Origin: Pleurotus djamor
Lineage: Eukaryota; Basidiomycota; Agaricomycetes; Agaricales; Pleurotaceae
Length of the DNA stretch: 37,167 bases
Direction of reading: 5' to 3'
NCBI GenBank assembly: GCA_029747585.1
Contig: JAPEVF010000449.1
Span: forward strand, 1 to 37,167
Numbering within the stretch: the stretch's first letter is position 1; each line of letters starts with the position of its first letter. Made by a program: the position numbers and the translations under genes. The notes under the pieces were generated by a model. It saw only the letters and a list, made by a program, of their open reading frames with translations, did no database searches and was not told the DNA's origin. Below are positions 21,016-30,772 of the stretch, one piece after another.

Positions 21016-22918
21016 CTACTTACGCCCATCAAACCACCAGTCTAGGTTCTTGAGAAACGCCCTTGAGTCTTTCTCACTGATGGCGCCCCGCTTCATTTGA
21101 GCCTCGTATTCGGTGGTCACCAACCACCGAATCCAGTAACGTCTCTGCGCAATAGCATGAGTGAGTGGCTTTCTTTTCGTTTCGTGATGGATTCATAACT
21201 CACAAACTCTTCAGGTTTATACGCAGCACCAGCTTCATTGTCGCCCCACACCAACACGTCATTGCCTCGAACGTAGCGTTTGCCATCCCACTTCATCAAA
21301 ACGGCAATGCCCCTACGACATATCGTTGTGTTAGGGGATGATACTGTCTCTCCGAGGCTCTCACCAGTCGAGCAAGTGCCCCTTGATCGGCATATCATCT
21401 TTCATGGTATAGTAAACATTTCCCAAATGTGCGTCCCTGTTCACTGATCAGCAAACAATGAACTCAGACGCAATGAGCCCACGACCAACCGATGTTCAAC
21501 TCCGTACTCTTTCACCATAGCCTCAATCTCGTCTACAGCAAGGTGAGAGGCCGCTTTCAGGAGCTTCTGGAATGTCACACTGAAAGGATGCTCGCGGTAG
21601 AGTGGGGTCTTCCACAAAGCAGTGCCCTCAACCCTTTTCATCATGAACCAGCCCGTAAACTTCTCGGGCTCGGGTGCGATGAGCTGCTTTACCAAATTGA
21701 GATTTCGAACTTCGAACGCGAGCATCAGCAAGAACTGCTCGTCGTTACTCCCATCCTTCGGTTTGAACGGCTTGCCATCCTTGATGATTCGATAAATCTC
21801 CAGAAATCGCGAACGGAGGTCTGCCGTCCAGTGTTCCAGGACCTTAACTACGGCATTGAGATTATCCTTGGAATCATAGACCTTGGCAAATTTCCCTTTT
21901 CCCAAAAGCGCACCCAAAGCCGGGAGACCGTCTACACGCCGTACCATATGAGCGGTCATGGGTGAGGAAAAGAGAGCATGTAGAAGTTCTTACAGAACGG
22001 TGTATCGTATGGATCCGGACGAGGTCCTGGGGGTGTCGGCGAGGGTTTGCCTTTCATCGCACCTTGATACGTCTGCCAATCTAATCCCTCTCCATTTACA
22101 AGCTTCACTTCGACACCTAAACTACATCAACACCAAACTCCTCAACACGGTGAACTCAAAGTCCTCACCAAGGTCTCTATGAATGTTCAAGGCCGACGAG
22201 TCAGCATCAAAGAACAGCTATAAAGATCATGTGCAGTGCAAATATCCCCTTCCAGAGTGACGCCACTCACCATCTCCGCGAACGTAGCACCGGACCACGT
22301 TTGTATCTGCCTGAAGGCAAGTTCCTTGTCAACTAAGGCACAGTCGCATCTATGGCTTTCGTTCTTAATCCATGGCATAGTAACACACCTTTCGGGCCCA
22401 CTTCATTGTAGGTTACCACATCAATAATCGGTTTGAGCCGCCCATTGACATCTTTAGCCTTGAAATACCACAGAGCTCGGTTGCAGCTGCGAACATGTTG
22501 GATCTCCCTGTCAAGGACAAAGGATTTCATCATCAACTTACATTGCGGCGCTTGGATTTTTCGAGACAATCGCAATCATCATGCCGCGCCTGAGGACATC
22601 GTTGACGATGTTCGGTATGTCGCGGAACAGTGTGACCCGATTCTTGTGGTTGCTGTCGAGGGGTTGTCAACAAGAGACGGCGCTTGTAAGGAGACACTAT
22701 ACTTACTTTTTATCCCTCACAACCAGCTCACCCTCCTGTTCTAGGTTATCTTCAACTCTTGGAGCCGCCTTGGGATTTGCTCTGATCAACGATTCGTCCA
22801 ATCGACCACTCCAGATGGTGTCGCTATAACGTGGCTAGTTAGATACCTGCACCCCCGTTCTACTCGGGAACGCGCACTCCAGCCCAAACGCGACTACTTT
22901 CGTGGAAGTAGGAGGCAT
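21016..22918 (-). CDS. MDP-1-like HAD domain fused to a kinase-like domain (copy 2)
   Basis: About 450 residues; start ATG 22918 (MPPTSTKVVAFGL), stop TAG 21016-21018. Spliced motif I reads G-L-D-D-T, so the nucleophilic Asp position is Gly. Motif II is AIVSKN and motif IV LFFDADSS. The HAD part ends with GLDWQTYQGAMKG, then a Pro-rich linker PSPTPPGPRPDPYD (~185-198) leads to the kinase-like part. That has glycine loop GKGKFAKVYD (~213), Lys in AVVKVL (~232), GWFMMKRVEG, the catalytic loop RDAHLGNV (~350) and LLDWGIA (~373). The tail RRYWIRW with TTEYEAQMKRGAIS is shared with copy 1. The HAD domain is probably a pseudophosphatase. It diverges from the HAD-PARP-like gene at 23480, repeating the arrangement at 2125-6663. 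Confidence 0.82.
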
Positions 22919-23479
22919 TCAATCGAAGGTATCGAGGATTGGTTGAGGAATGAAGCAGTCGAAATGTAGGTTTGCACTTGGGGCCTTTCATGCAACGGTG
23001 TGGTTGATACTGATCTAGTACTGACTCGATGCCATTGTGAAGGTTAGGCTCGAGCATGTGGTAACCACACGCCAGAACCACACTCGAGTATACTTCATTG
23101 CCACCCCCTGCCCTTCACGTCCAGGTTCCATAACAGAAGCATGGAATCAGCGTATTTGATTAACCCTGACCCCATCGCCCATGGTATCACCTCGATCTCC
23201 GTCGCAATCGCCTCCGCTGCCAATTTAATCAGAGATCTTGTTTGAAATGATATGGCTCTGAGAGGTAAGTAGAAGTAATTCGCGCGAACTTAGGTCACTA
23301 AACCTGAAGCCGCCTCCTGATGAACGTTTCAGAGTGTGTGGAAGCCGCAAGCTGGCCACCCCCCCCNTTCGCCTCAATTCGCATCCGCAACCCGTGACTC
23401 TCGACGTGAAGATACTGCTCACATTCCAAGCCTAATGTCTAGATATTTAAGACTCTCGAGGCATCCTTGTGGAGTTACA
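22919..23479. other. Divergent intergenic region, 561 bases
   Basis: Shared 5' region of HAD-kinase copy 2 (minus) and a HAD-PARP-like gene (plus). A C run ends in an N at 23367. No gene is supported here. ATATTTAAG about 40 bases before the plus-strand ATG might serve as a weak TATA element. Confidence 0.45.
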
Positions 23480-25199
23480 ATGGCCTCCTTCCCAAAAATC
23501 GTAGCTCTCGACACCGAGTAGGTCGTCGTATATTCCTACCTAGACCCCTTGCTCACCACGCGTGGCACCAGGGGAACTATCTTCTGGGGAAAACTGAATT
23601 CCCGTAGATGGGGCAAGGGCCGTCGAGCTTTCCCAACCATCGAAGATAACATCTTGCAGCAGGGCACCTGGAATCTTTATGATAAAAGGCGTGTTAATCT
23701 CCACCGACTCGCACACTTGTTCATTCGCTGACTCACACACGTATTCTGCGTAGCAACCCTGCCATCAAATGCGGGATGCACTCGGATATCCCAGCTATTG
23801 TTGAGGATATACTCAAGAACGGGGCCAAGCTGGCTATTGTTTGCCACAGTCAGAACAAGGCCATGTGCGTTCTTCAAGTTCATTTTTGCCGCTCCGGTCT
23901 CCCTTGTTGAAGATGAAAACAGGTGTGATCGAGCTCTCTGGTATTGGAAAGCTCCAGATGCGAACGGAGATTACAAACCAATTATTGACCTCGTAAGCTA
24001 CGATGAGAATTCCGATAGTGAGCCAATCCCCCTTCAAAGCCAAACTTCACTCCCCTTCCCGCTCATCTTCTTTCATTTCCTAGAAAATATGGTGCACCAC
24101 TTTGATGCCATCCTTTCATACTATGACAACGATGCATCTTATTCTGATATGGTGCGTTCCTATCTCTCCTATCCGACTCGGTCGGCTCATGGTCGACTCA
24201 TGCTTCACAGATACTCTTTGATGATGACCCCACCAGTAACATCGTAGAGATGATGGTCGGTACGTATATTTGGTCTATCACCATTTTATTCTGAATCCAT
24301 GTCGCAGGCGTGACATTCCAAATTGTGCGAGGTACGAAAGGCCTTACAATGGCTACATATAAAGCAGGCATCGAAACGTGGCGTCGCAATCAAAGTATCA
24401 TCACGCCCTTTGTGGGCTTGAACTTGAATGATTACAGCCGACCACTCTTCCTGGGTTATTCTGGCATGGATATTGAATCCATAGAACTGCTGGAAAAGGG
24501 ATGGAGGAAGCACGACCGAAAGGAAGCTGCACGCTGGGGGTATGCGTGCTATATCACCGATGATCCTGCAATGTGCGTCTTCCGTTTTTCCAAGCATGAC
24601 AAGTGATTTACACGTCCATCAAGAGCGAAATACTTTGGCGACTGGATTAAGTATGCCTTCGGTGGGAGCCAGGCAAAGACCGTAGTTTGTGCGATGTTTG
24701 CAAGGGATGAAGATCAGTGGAAGGCGTTGAAAAAGGTGAGAGCGCACAACCTCCATATCATCGCATCCTTCGATGTTTATCCATTGCCATCTAGGTCTGG
24801 GTACCCGAAACAGCGACCCAAACCAATGTTAACAACAAACCTAACACAGTCGCTTGGAGCCAAGAAAATCGCGATCGACTGATTGCTTCATGGGGCGTCC
24901 AAAAGCCGTATGTGCTTTTCTCCCGACACGTCAACATGAACGCTTTCAAACAGCCAAACATGAAAGTCCGGTTCCCTGTCCCTGGTCGCGCTCGCTGGAA
25001 CGAAATGGTGGTCTATGGGCAAGTTCAAGAAGCACAACTGCTAACCATCCGTATGGAGGACGATGCTTTGTCCCTTGATATAGGCGATCCGGAGAAGCAT
25101 GTGCATTACGAGAAAAAAATCAAGGAATGGGGAATTCAGGTACCTCAGGCTGCTTGGGCTGACTTCCGAAAGCACAAAGAAACTGCGATTTACTCGTAG
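23480..25199 (+). CDS. MDP-1-like HAD domain fused to a PARP-like ART domain (copy 4)
   Basis: Start ATG 23480 (MASFPKIVALDT), stop TAG 25197-25199. Motif I reads D-T-E-G-T, with Glu at the acid/base position. Motif II is IVCHSQ, motif IV ILFDDDPTSN. The C-terminal domain has LFLGYSGMD, ARWGYACYITDDPA and RWNEMVVYGQVQEA. The second intron needs a GC donor at 23689-23690 (AG, then GCGTGT) to reach the acceptor before 23754 and keep the paralogous frame; no GT donor nearby does so. It is the closest relative of the gene at 9344-11058. Only 44 bases separate its stop from that of the converging second NRK gene. Confidence 0.8.
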
Positions 25200-25243
25200 T
25201 ACCCCACAGTATCGTAGCCCTCCACAGTATCTACTTCAAATTG

Positions 25244-26291
25244 TCATCCCACCACGTCAGATGTAGCCTTCATGATCCTTTCCATCGCTGTATTGACCAT
25301 GTCTTTCATCTCAGTCTCCGTGCTTTCGAACAGAATGACATCGTCCACCTTTCCGCTCAATTGACCAGCAACCACGTCGCCGTCCTGAAAGAGTTCCTTA
25401 TGTGCATCGACATATGCGGGCCAAACAATTTTCTCCCAGTATTGAGGAGGGTCACGCCAAGTATCGCCCTCTGGTGAGGGCAGAGAGTCAGCTTGGACAC
25501 AAGGGAATACGAACCGAAGCGCACCTGGTGTGACATATGCTCGAGATTCACGCCTCGCTCGGGCGACATCCTCGGGAATACGGATGAATACGCGTACATC
25601 AAGATCAGAAACGATCCGCTAGAATGCCCTTCAGTCCAGTGTATCCTGCAATCGATGGTTGCACACCTTGTCCCAGTACATCAGAAACCCGTCAACAATT
25701 ACCCAAGTCAGCTTTTCCCCGCACTTTTCCAAGTGCTCGCTGGCAAGATTAACGCTTTCAGTCTTCCATTTGGCGATGATATCGCCGTCAACGGGTACTG
25801 CGGGTGTCTCATTCACAGCATCAAGGGATTGGTGACTTTCCGGTAGCACGCCACTCTTCTTGAGCTCTGAAAGGAATTTGGTCATACGTTCCCAATCAAC
25901 GGCTGTGGCAGCTGTATCCCAGTCTTGAAAACCATGCTCTGGGTCGACTGGAAGCAATTCGGCCGGCTAAGCAATGCGAATATTAGCCCACGCGATCTTG
26001 ATGGTAGATGATCTCGATTGCTCAGCGACGCACGGGAACGAAATCCTGAGGATGGACCGTTGCATGGATGATTAACTTGTAGAATGACAGAGACGACCTA
26101 CGTCTTGGTGAATGATACAGCTACCTGGAAGACAGCTTCGCAAGTGCTTTGAAAGGATAGTCTTTCCTGACGACGTCGCACCACTAATGCAAAGCACATG
26201 ATCAGGTACACTGGTTCTAGCCTTTAAGAAATAAAGGAGCCCACCCTATGCCAATAACCACAACGCGAACAGAGTCAGAACCTCCGGCCAT
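25244..26291 (-). CDS. Nicotinamide riboside kinase-like protein (copy 2)
   Basis: Start ATG 26291 (MAGGSDSVRVVVIGIG), stop TGA 25244-25246. It has the same exon plan as copy 1. The P-loop GGATSSGKT is split by the first intron. CIIHQDDFV is completed by a 12-base exon at 26034-26045. Then follow LPVDPEHGFQDWDTAATAV, WVIVDGFLMYWDK, RIVSDLDVRVF with IPEDVARARRE, and RDPPQYWEKIVWPAYVDAH. The second Phe of DDFF is Val here. The role is as for copy 1: ATP-dependent formation of NMN, inferred from family. It diverges from the HAD-PARP-like gene at 26703 (411 bases) and converges on the one at 23480 with 44 bases between stops, so expression may be coupled. Confidence 0.84.
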
Positions 26292-26702
26292 TGTATTGGC
26301 AAGGGCTTGGGGGTCAAGTTCCAATAAGTGACACCGGTTGGTCAGTTCAAGAAGATGGACGTACGTCGCACATTTACTAGGAAGCATCAGTATTTGATCA
26401 AGAGCTTGTGGTCAGGGACGTCAGGAGCTTGAACTGAATGGATCACTTAAACTTTCCTTGACGGTTGTTCGAAGCGTTCCAATCGGACCTCCCATCATGG
26501 TTTGGGTAGGTCCCTAGAATTCCACGAAAAGCAAGGAAACGAAGAGGGCGAGAAGTGAGCTAATCATGATGGAAGGTTTCCCTGACTGTGTGTGGCAGCG
26601 GCGCTAAGGCTAGAAGAACACGTCCATGGAGGCTACTTGTGCTGTGAAAAGATATTTAGATGTAGATGAAAGCAAAGTAAAGAGAAAGCACATCTTTCTT
26701 CA
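26292..26702. other. Divergent intergenic region, 411 bases
   Basis: Shared 5' region of NRK copy 2 (minus) and a HAD-PARP-like gene (plus). No frame or repeat is recognisable. An A-rich leader with AGATATTTAGATG precedes the plus-strand ATG. Confidence 0.45.
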
Positions 26703-28416
26703 ATGTATCCAAAACTGATAGCCCTTGATACCGAGTAAGTGGACTCTCAAGCCATACTTTCCTCCGATGACTTGTCGGTGACCTCACACTGAGCGCAGGA
26801 GGTGCATTTTCTGGGGGCACTTAGATAGCAGGCAGTGGGGCAGGGGGTTCGGCGCATTTCCAAACGTAGAGGACAACATAGTTAAGATCAACCACTGGGA
26901 GATCGGCGACCGATCGTAAGTCTCACCGTTAATTCATGGCCACGACCGTAACACATGATTACTCCTGTAGGAACTTTATGAATCGATGTGGACTATATCC
27001 AGAGATCCCTGGGATAATTGCCGATATCTTGAAGAATGGGGCAAAGTTGGCGATCGTGTCAAGGAAATCTAACAAGTCCCTGTGAGTAATGACAGACATT
27101 CAGTCGACGGTCCGCCCTAACGTCCGTAAACATATAGATGCGACAGAGCTTTCTCTCAATGGACAATAAGCGGAGCCAATGGAGAGCAAACTACCTTGCT
27201 CAATGTGGTGGAGTTCGATGAAAACTTCAATGGTATTCTTCTGTTCGTAATGCCACCCCTAGATGCTCCTGATATTGAAGACTTAGCGTGCAAAACGACA
27301 CATTTGGAGAACATCCACAACCGAAGCCACATAGACTATAGTGATATGGTCATTATCCTACCCCTTGACTCTGCTTAGCGGCTCATAAAGATTTTAGGTA
27401 CTATACGATGACGACGCGACAAGTAACATCGTTGAAATGATGTTAGGTGCTCGGCATTCCTTACCGCCGAGACGATCATCCCTTTGACTCAATTTATATT
27501 TCTCCCTTTCTAGGAGCTACCTTTCAGATCATCAACGGCATGCAAGGCTTGACATGGGAGCGATACCAATATGGAATAGCTACATGGCAGCGCAACCAAG
27601 GGATACGATGTCCTTACCCTGGCCTTGATTTATCTCTCTATCCGAAACGTAAACTTCTAGGCTACTCAGGAATGGACATGGAAACAATACGGCTTCTGGA
27701 AGGAGGAGGTCGGCGTCATGATCGTAAGGAAGCTGCACGCTGGGGCTATGCTATGTACGTCGCCGATGACCCCGCCATGTAAGTACCAGTTCCTTCCTAT
27801 TCGCTGAACTTCTTGTACTGACCCTGGCGGCGCCTGTTAAACCAAGAGCGAAATACTTCTCAGATTGGATCAAGAGAACAGCTTTCGGTCTAGAAGCGCA
27901 AACCACCGTTTGTCGAATCTACGCAAGGGACGGCGAAGTTTTTGACCGAATGCAAAAGGTCCGTTGAACCGTTCTGTCATCGCTGCGGCTTGCCCGACAT
28001 GGCTGACTTGATACTCGTGCACTCTATAGATATGGGTTCCAAATGACGAGCCCCTTCAAACTGACGTAACCAACTGGGACGCCTCGCGTATCGCCTGGAG
28101 CCAAGAAAATCGTGACAATATCGCCGCGAGATGGGGTGTTTACAAGCCTTACGTTCTTTTTGCGCGGCATCCGAACATGAATGAAGCCAGTTTCCCAGTG
28201 AAGAACAATGGACGCTGGAATGAAATGGTCGTCTATCCCCAAATTCAGGAGTCCCTGATTGTAATTGAAAGGATGACAGACTCGCAACTAAGCGAGGCGA
28301 TCCAAAATCCGGGGCATCACCTCCACTACGAATCAAAGATCGCGGCCTGGAAAATCACGACACCCATAGAGACTTGGCGCGACTTCTACTTCCACAGAGA
28401 GAACTTCTCTCGTTGA
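26703..28416 (+). CDS. MDP-1-like HAD domain fused to a PARP-like ART domain (copy 5)
   Basis: Start ATG 26703 (MYPKLIALDT), stop TGA 28414-28416. The most divergent PARP-like fusion. Motif I reads D-T-E-R-C when the acceptor GCGCAG is used, so both the acid/base Asp and the following Thr are changed. Motif II AIVSRK and motif IV VLYDDDATSN are kept. The segment LCDRAF replaces LCDRALW. The C-terminal domain is intact: KLLGYSGMD, RWGYAMYVADDPA and RWNEMVVYPQIQES. The KYAFGG segment is altered (KRTAFGLEA). It converges on the next gene with 44 bases between stops. I infer that selection acts more on the C-terminal domain than on HAD catalysis. Confidence 0.78.
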
Positions 28417-28460
28417 GCAAGACTCAATTTACCCTTACGTGTACACCCTGCGGTAGATAG

Positions 28461-30184
28461 CTACGGCTGGAACTCGTACTGTTCTCCATACTTGTAAATT
28501 TCCCCAACATTCTCCTGCGTCGTGGTGATATTCCAAGCCTTCAACTTCTTCTCATAATGCAGATGAATTCCGTTCCTGATATCTGTGTTCACTTCATAGT
28601 CAGTCATTCGGATGGCGAGCAACTGCGCCTCTTGTATCTGTGGGTAAACAACCATTTCATTCCAGCGCTTGCGATTAGGAACGGGAAAAGGAGGAGTTCC
28701 GGGTTTCTGCGGCCAATTGTCCATGTTGGGGTGGCGAGCGAAGAGGACGTAAGGCTTTTGTACGCCCCATGAGGCAACCAAGCGATCTCGATCTTCTTGG
28801 CTCCAACCAACATTGAAAGGTGTGCCATTGACGTCTGTCTTGAGAGTTGTTTCGTCAGGGACCCAAACCTGGACAACCGTGTCAATAATTAGGGCTTTGT
28901 TGGTGTGAAGGAGAGAATGAATAGACCTTATTCATACGGTCCCAGGTATCCCCATCCCGAGCGTATATCTTGCAAACGATCGTCTGAGCTGACTGNCCCC
29001 CCAAAAGCGTATTTGATCCATTCTTGAAAGTACTTCGCACTGGAGTACAGCTGAAGTCAGTTCCTGAACGCATCAGAGAGATAGGATATCGCACATAGCA
29101 GGATTGTCAGCGACGTAGACAGCAAAGCCATAGCGTGCGGCCTCCTTTCGATCGTTGCGCCTCAACCCGCTTTCCAGTAGTTTGATGGTACCGATGTCCA
29201 TGCCCGAGTATCCGATGAATTTATGCCGTGGGTAGGACGACAGGTTCAGACCGAGGAAGGGTGTGATGATGCTCTTGTTACGGCGCCACATATCTATGCC
29301 CGCGCGGTAGTTCTCCCATGTAAGACCTTTCTGATCTCGAGAGACTTGGAAAGTAACACCTACGAGAAAAGACGAGAGTGAGTTCGAAAAGAGAGAGTAC
29401 CGTGCGGTGAATGAAACGAGCCACCTACCAATCATCATCTCAACGGTGTTATTCGTAGCTTCATCATCAAACAGAATCTAGAGTAACTTTAAGGTCGGCA
29501 AACAGATGAGAACGATAGACGAGGCAACGAACCATATCGGCGAAGTTGGCGTGAGTATAGGATTGGATTTTCTTGAAATGCTCGACTTTGTCATCTTCAA
29601 ATCGCGATCAGGATGATGCCCACAAAACATGGTCCTCAAGCTTACTATTATGAACCTCGTTGAAGCTTACCAGCTCGATAAGCGGCTTGTAATTACCGGT
29701 CCCATCGTTTGCCTTCCAGTACCAAAGGGCCCTGTCACATCTGATGCGTATAAACGTGGGCGTGAGTGGTGCCATGGGAAGGGGCAAACGACTAGGCGGA
29801 CTCACAAAGCCTGACTATTATTCCGAGCCACGACGGCAAGCTTTGCTCCATTCTTGAGTATGTCACCAATTATCTCTGGAACGTCTGCGAACATCCCGCA
29901 TTTTATGCCGGGGTTGCTTGGGCTTGGGTGAGTATCATGGAACGTCAGTTCGTGGTTACGAAAAAATCACCTTCGATCGTACACCTCCCAGAAGCCATTT
30001 TGCTGAACATTGTCTTCTACCCGTGGTAAAGCACCAGGACCTTTTCCCCAGCAATTGGCGTCAAGTGAGCCCCAAAAGATGGTCCAACTATACGAATGAC
30101 GGTGAGTTGCGAATCGCGATGAGATGGTGGTGAGGTGGGTATTTACTCCGTGTCCAGCGCAACGACTTTGGGAAAGTTGGCCAT
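28461..30184 (-). CDS. MDP-1-like HAD domain fused to a PARP-like ART domain (copy 6)
   Basis: Start ATG 30184 (MANFPKVVALDT), stop TAG 28461-28463. Motif I is the full D-T-D-W-T and motif IV ILFDDEATNN is complete, but motif II reads VVARNN with Ala where others have Ser. The C-terminal domain has KFIGYSGMD, ARYGFAVYVADNPA and RWNEMVVYPQIQEA. An N at 28996 in a C run shifts the frame; leaving it out gives KYAFGGQSAQT, matching the other copies, so the break is probably a sequencing artefact and not a mutation. It diverges from the HAD-nucleotidase gene at 30773. It is nearest to the copies at 4959 and 7283. Confidence 0.8.
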
Positions 30185-30772
30185 GATGGGGAAGTGTGAT
30201 TTGAAACCACAACCATTCAGAGGGGGGTCCAGTACAGATATACATATTCAAACGACAACTGTGTTTGATTATACGGTTACGATTTCGGTTGGTTTCTACT
30301 GTTCGGGAGTCACGAAAGGCCGGGTGACGTAGGTCAGATTAGGTACATACTTACATACGCTTTCTCTAATGAGTGGATGGCGGGAAGCCTGGCCCAGAGG
30401 ATGACATGAGAATGCACGAGAACGGAGAAAAGTAGAGAACGATGGAGAAGCAGTTTACCTCCGAGTTCAATTGTGGCGGTTGAGGAAGATCAGGCCTGGT
30501 GACTGGTGCTGGTGATGCCCGGAGATGAACCAATGCCGAGGAGCCTGGGGGAGCCCCTGTTGACGTTGAGATCTCATTATCGGGAGGGACCCTGGTCACC
30601 CCCACGACGAAGTCGTTGGTTGCACTTGTAGCGCCCGTTCATAGGATTCATGGGACTTGAGCTCGATGCGTTCACTCTTCTTTGGTCAGAAGCCTTAGCT
30701 TGATGTGAGTTTGGGTATAAATCGGCTTGAAGGAGCCTCTGCCCCTCCCAACCAACCTCACACCCTTTGATC
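30185..30772. other. Divergent intergenic region, 588 bases
   Basis: Shared 5' region of a HAD-PARP-like gene (minus) and the HAD-nucleotidase gene (plus). Open frames at 30366-30605 and 30577-30867 (minus) have no recognisable pattern. The only clear element is the TATA-like site noted separately. Confidence 0.45.
30716..30722 (+). promoter_or_regulatory. Candidate TATA box of the HAD-5'-nucleotidase gene
   Basis: TATAAAT lies 51 bases before the ATG at 30773 and is followed by a CT-rich leader, a common core-promoter arrangement in fungi. Confidence 0.4.
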
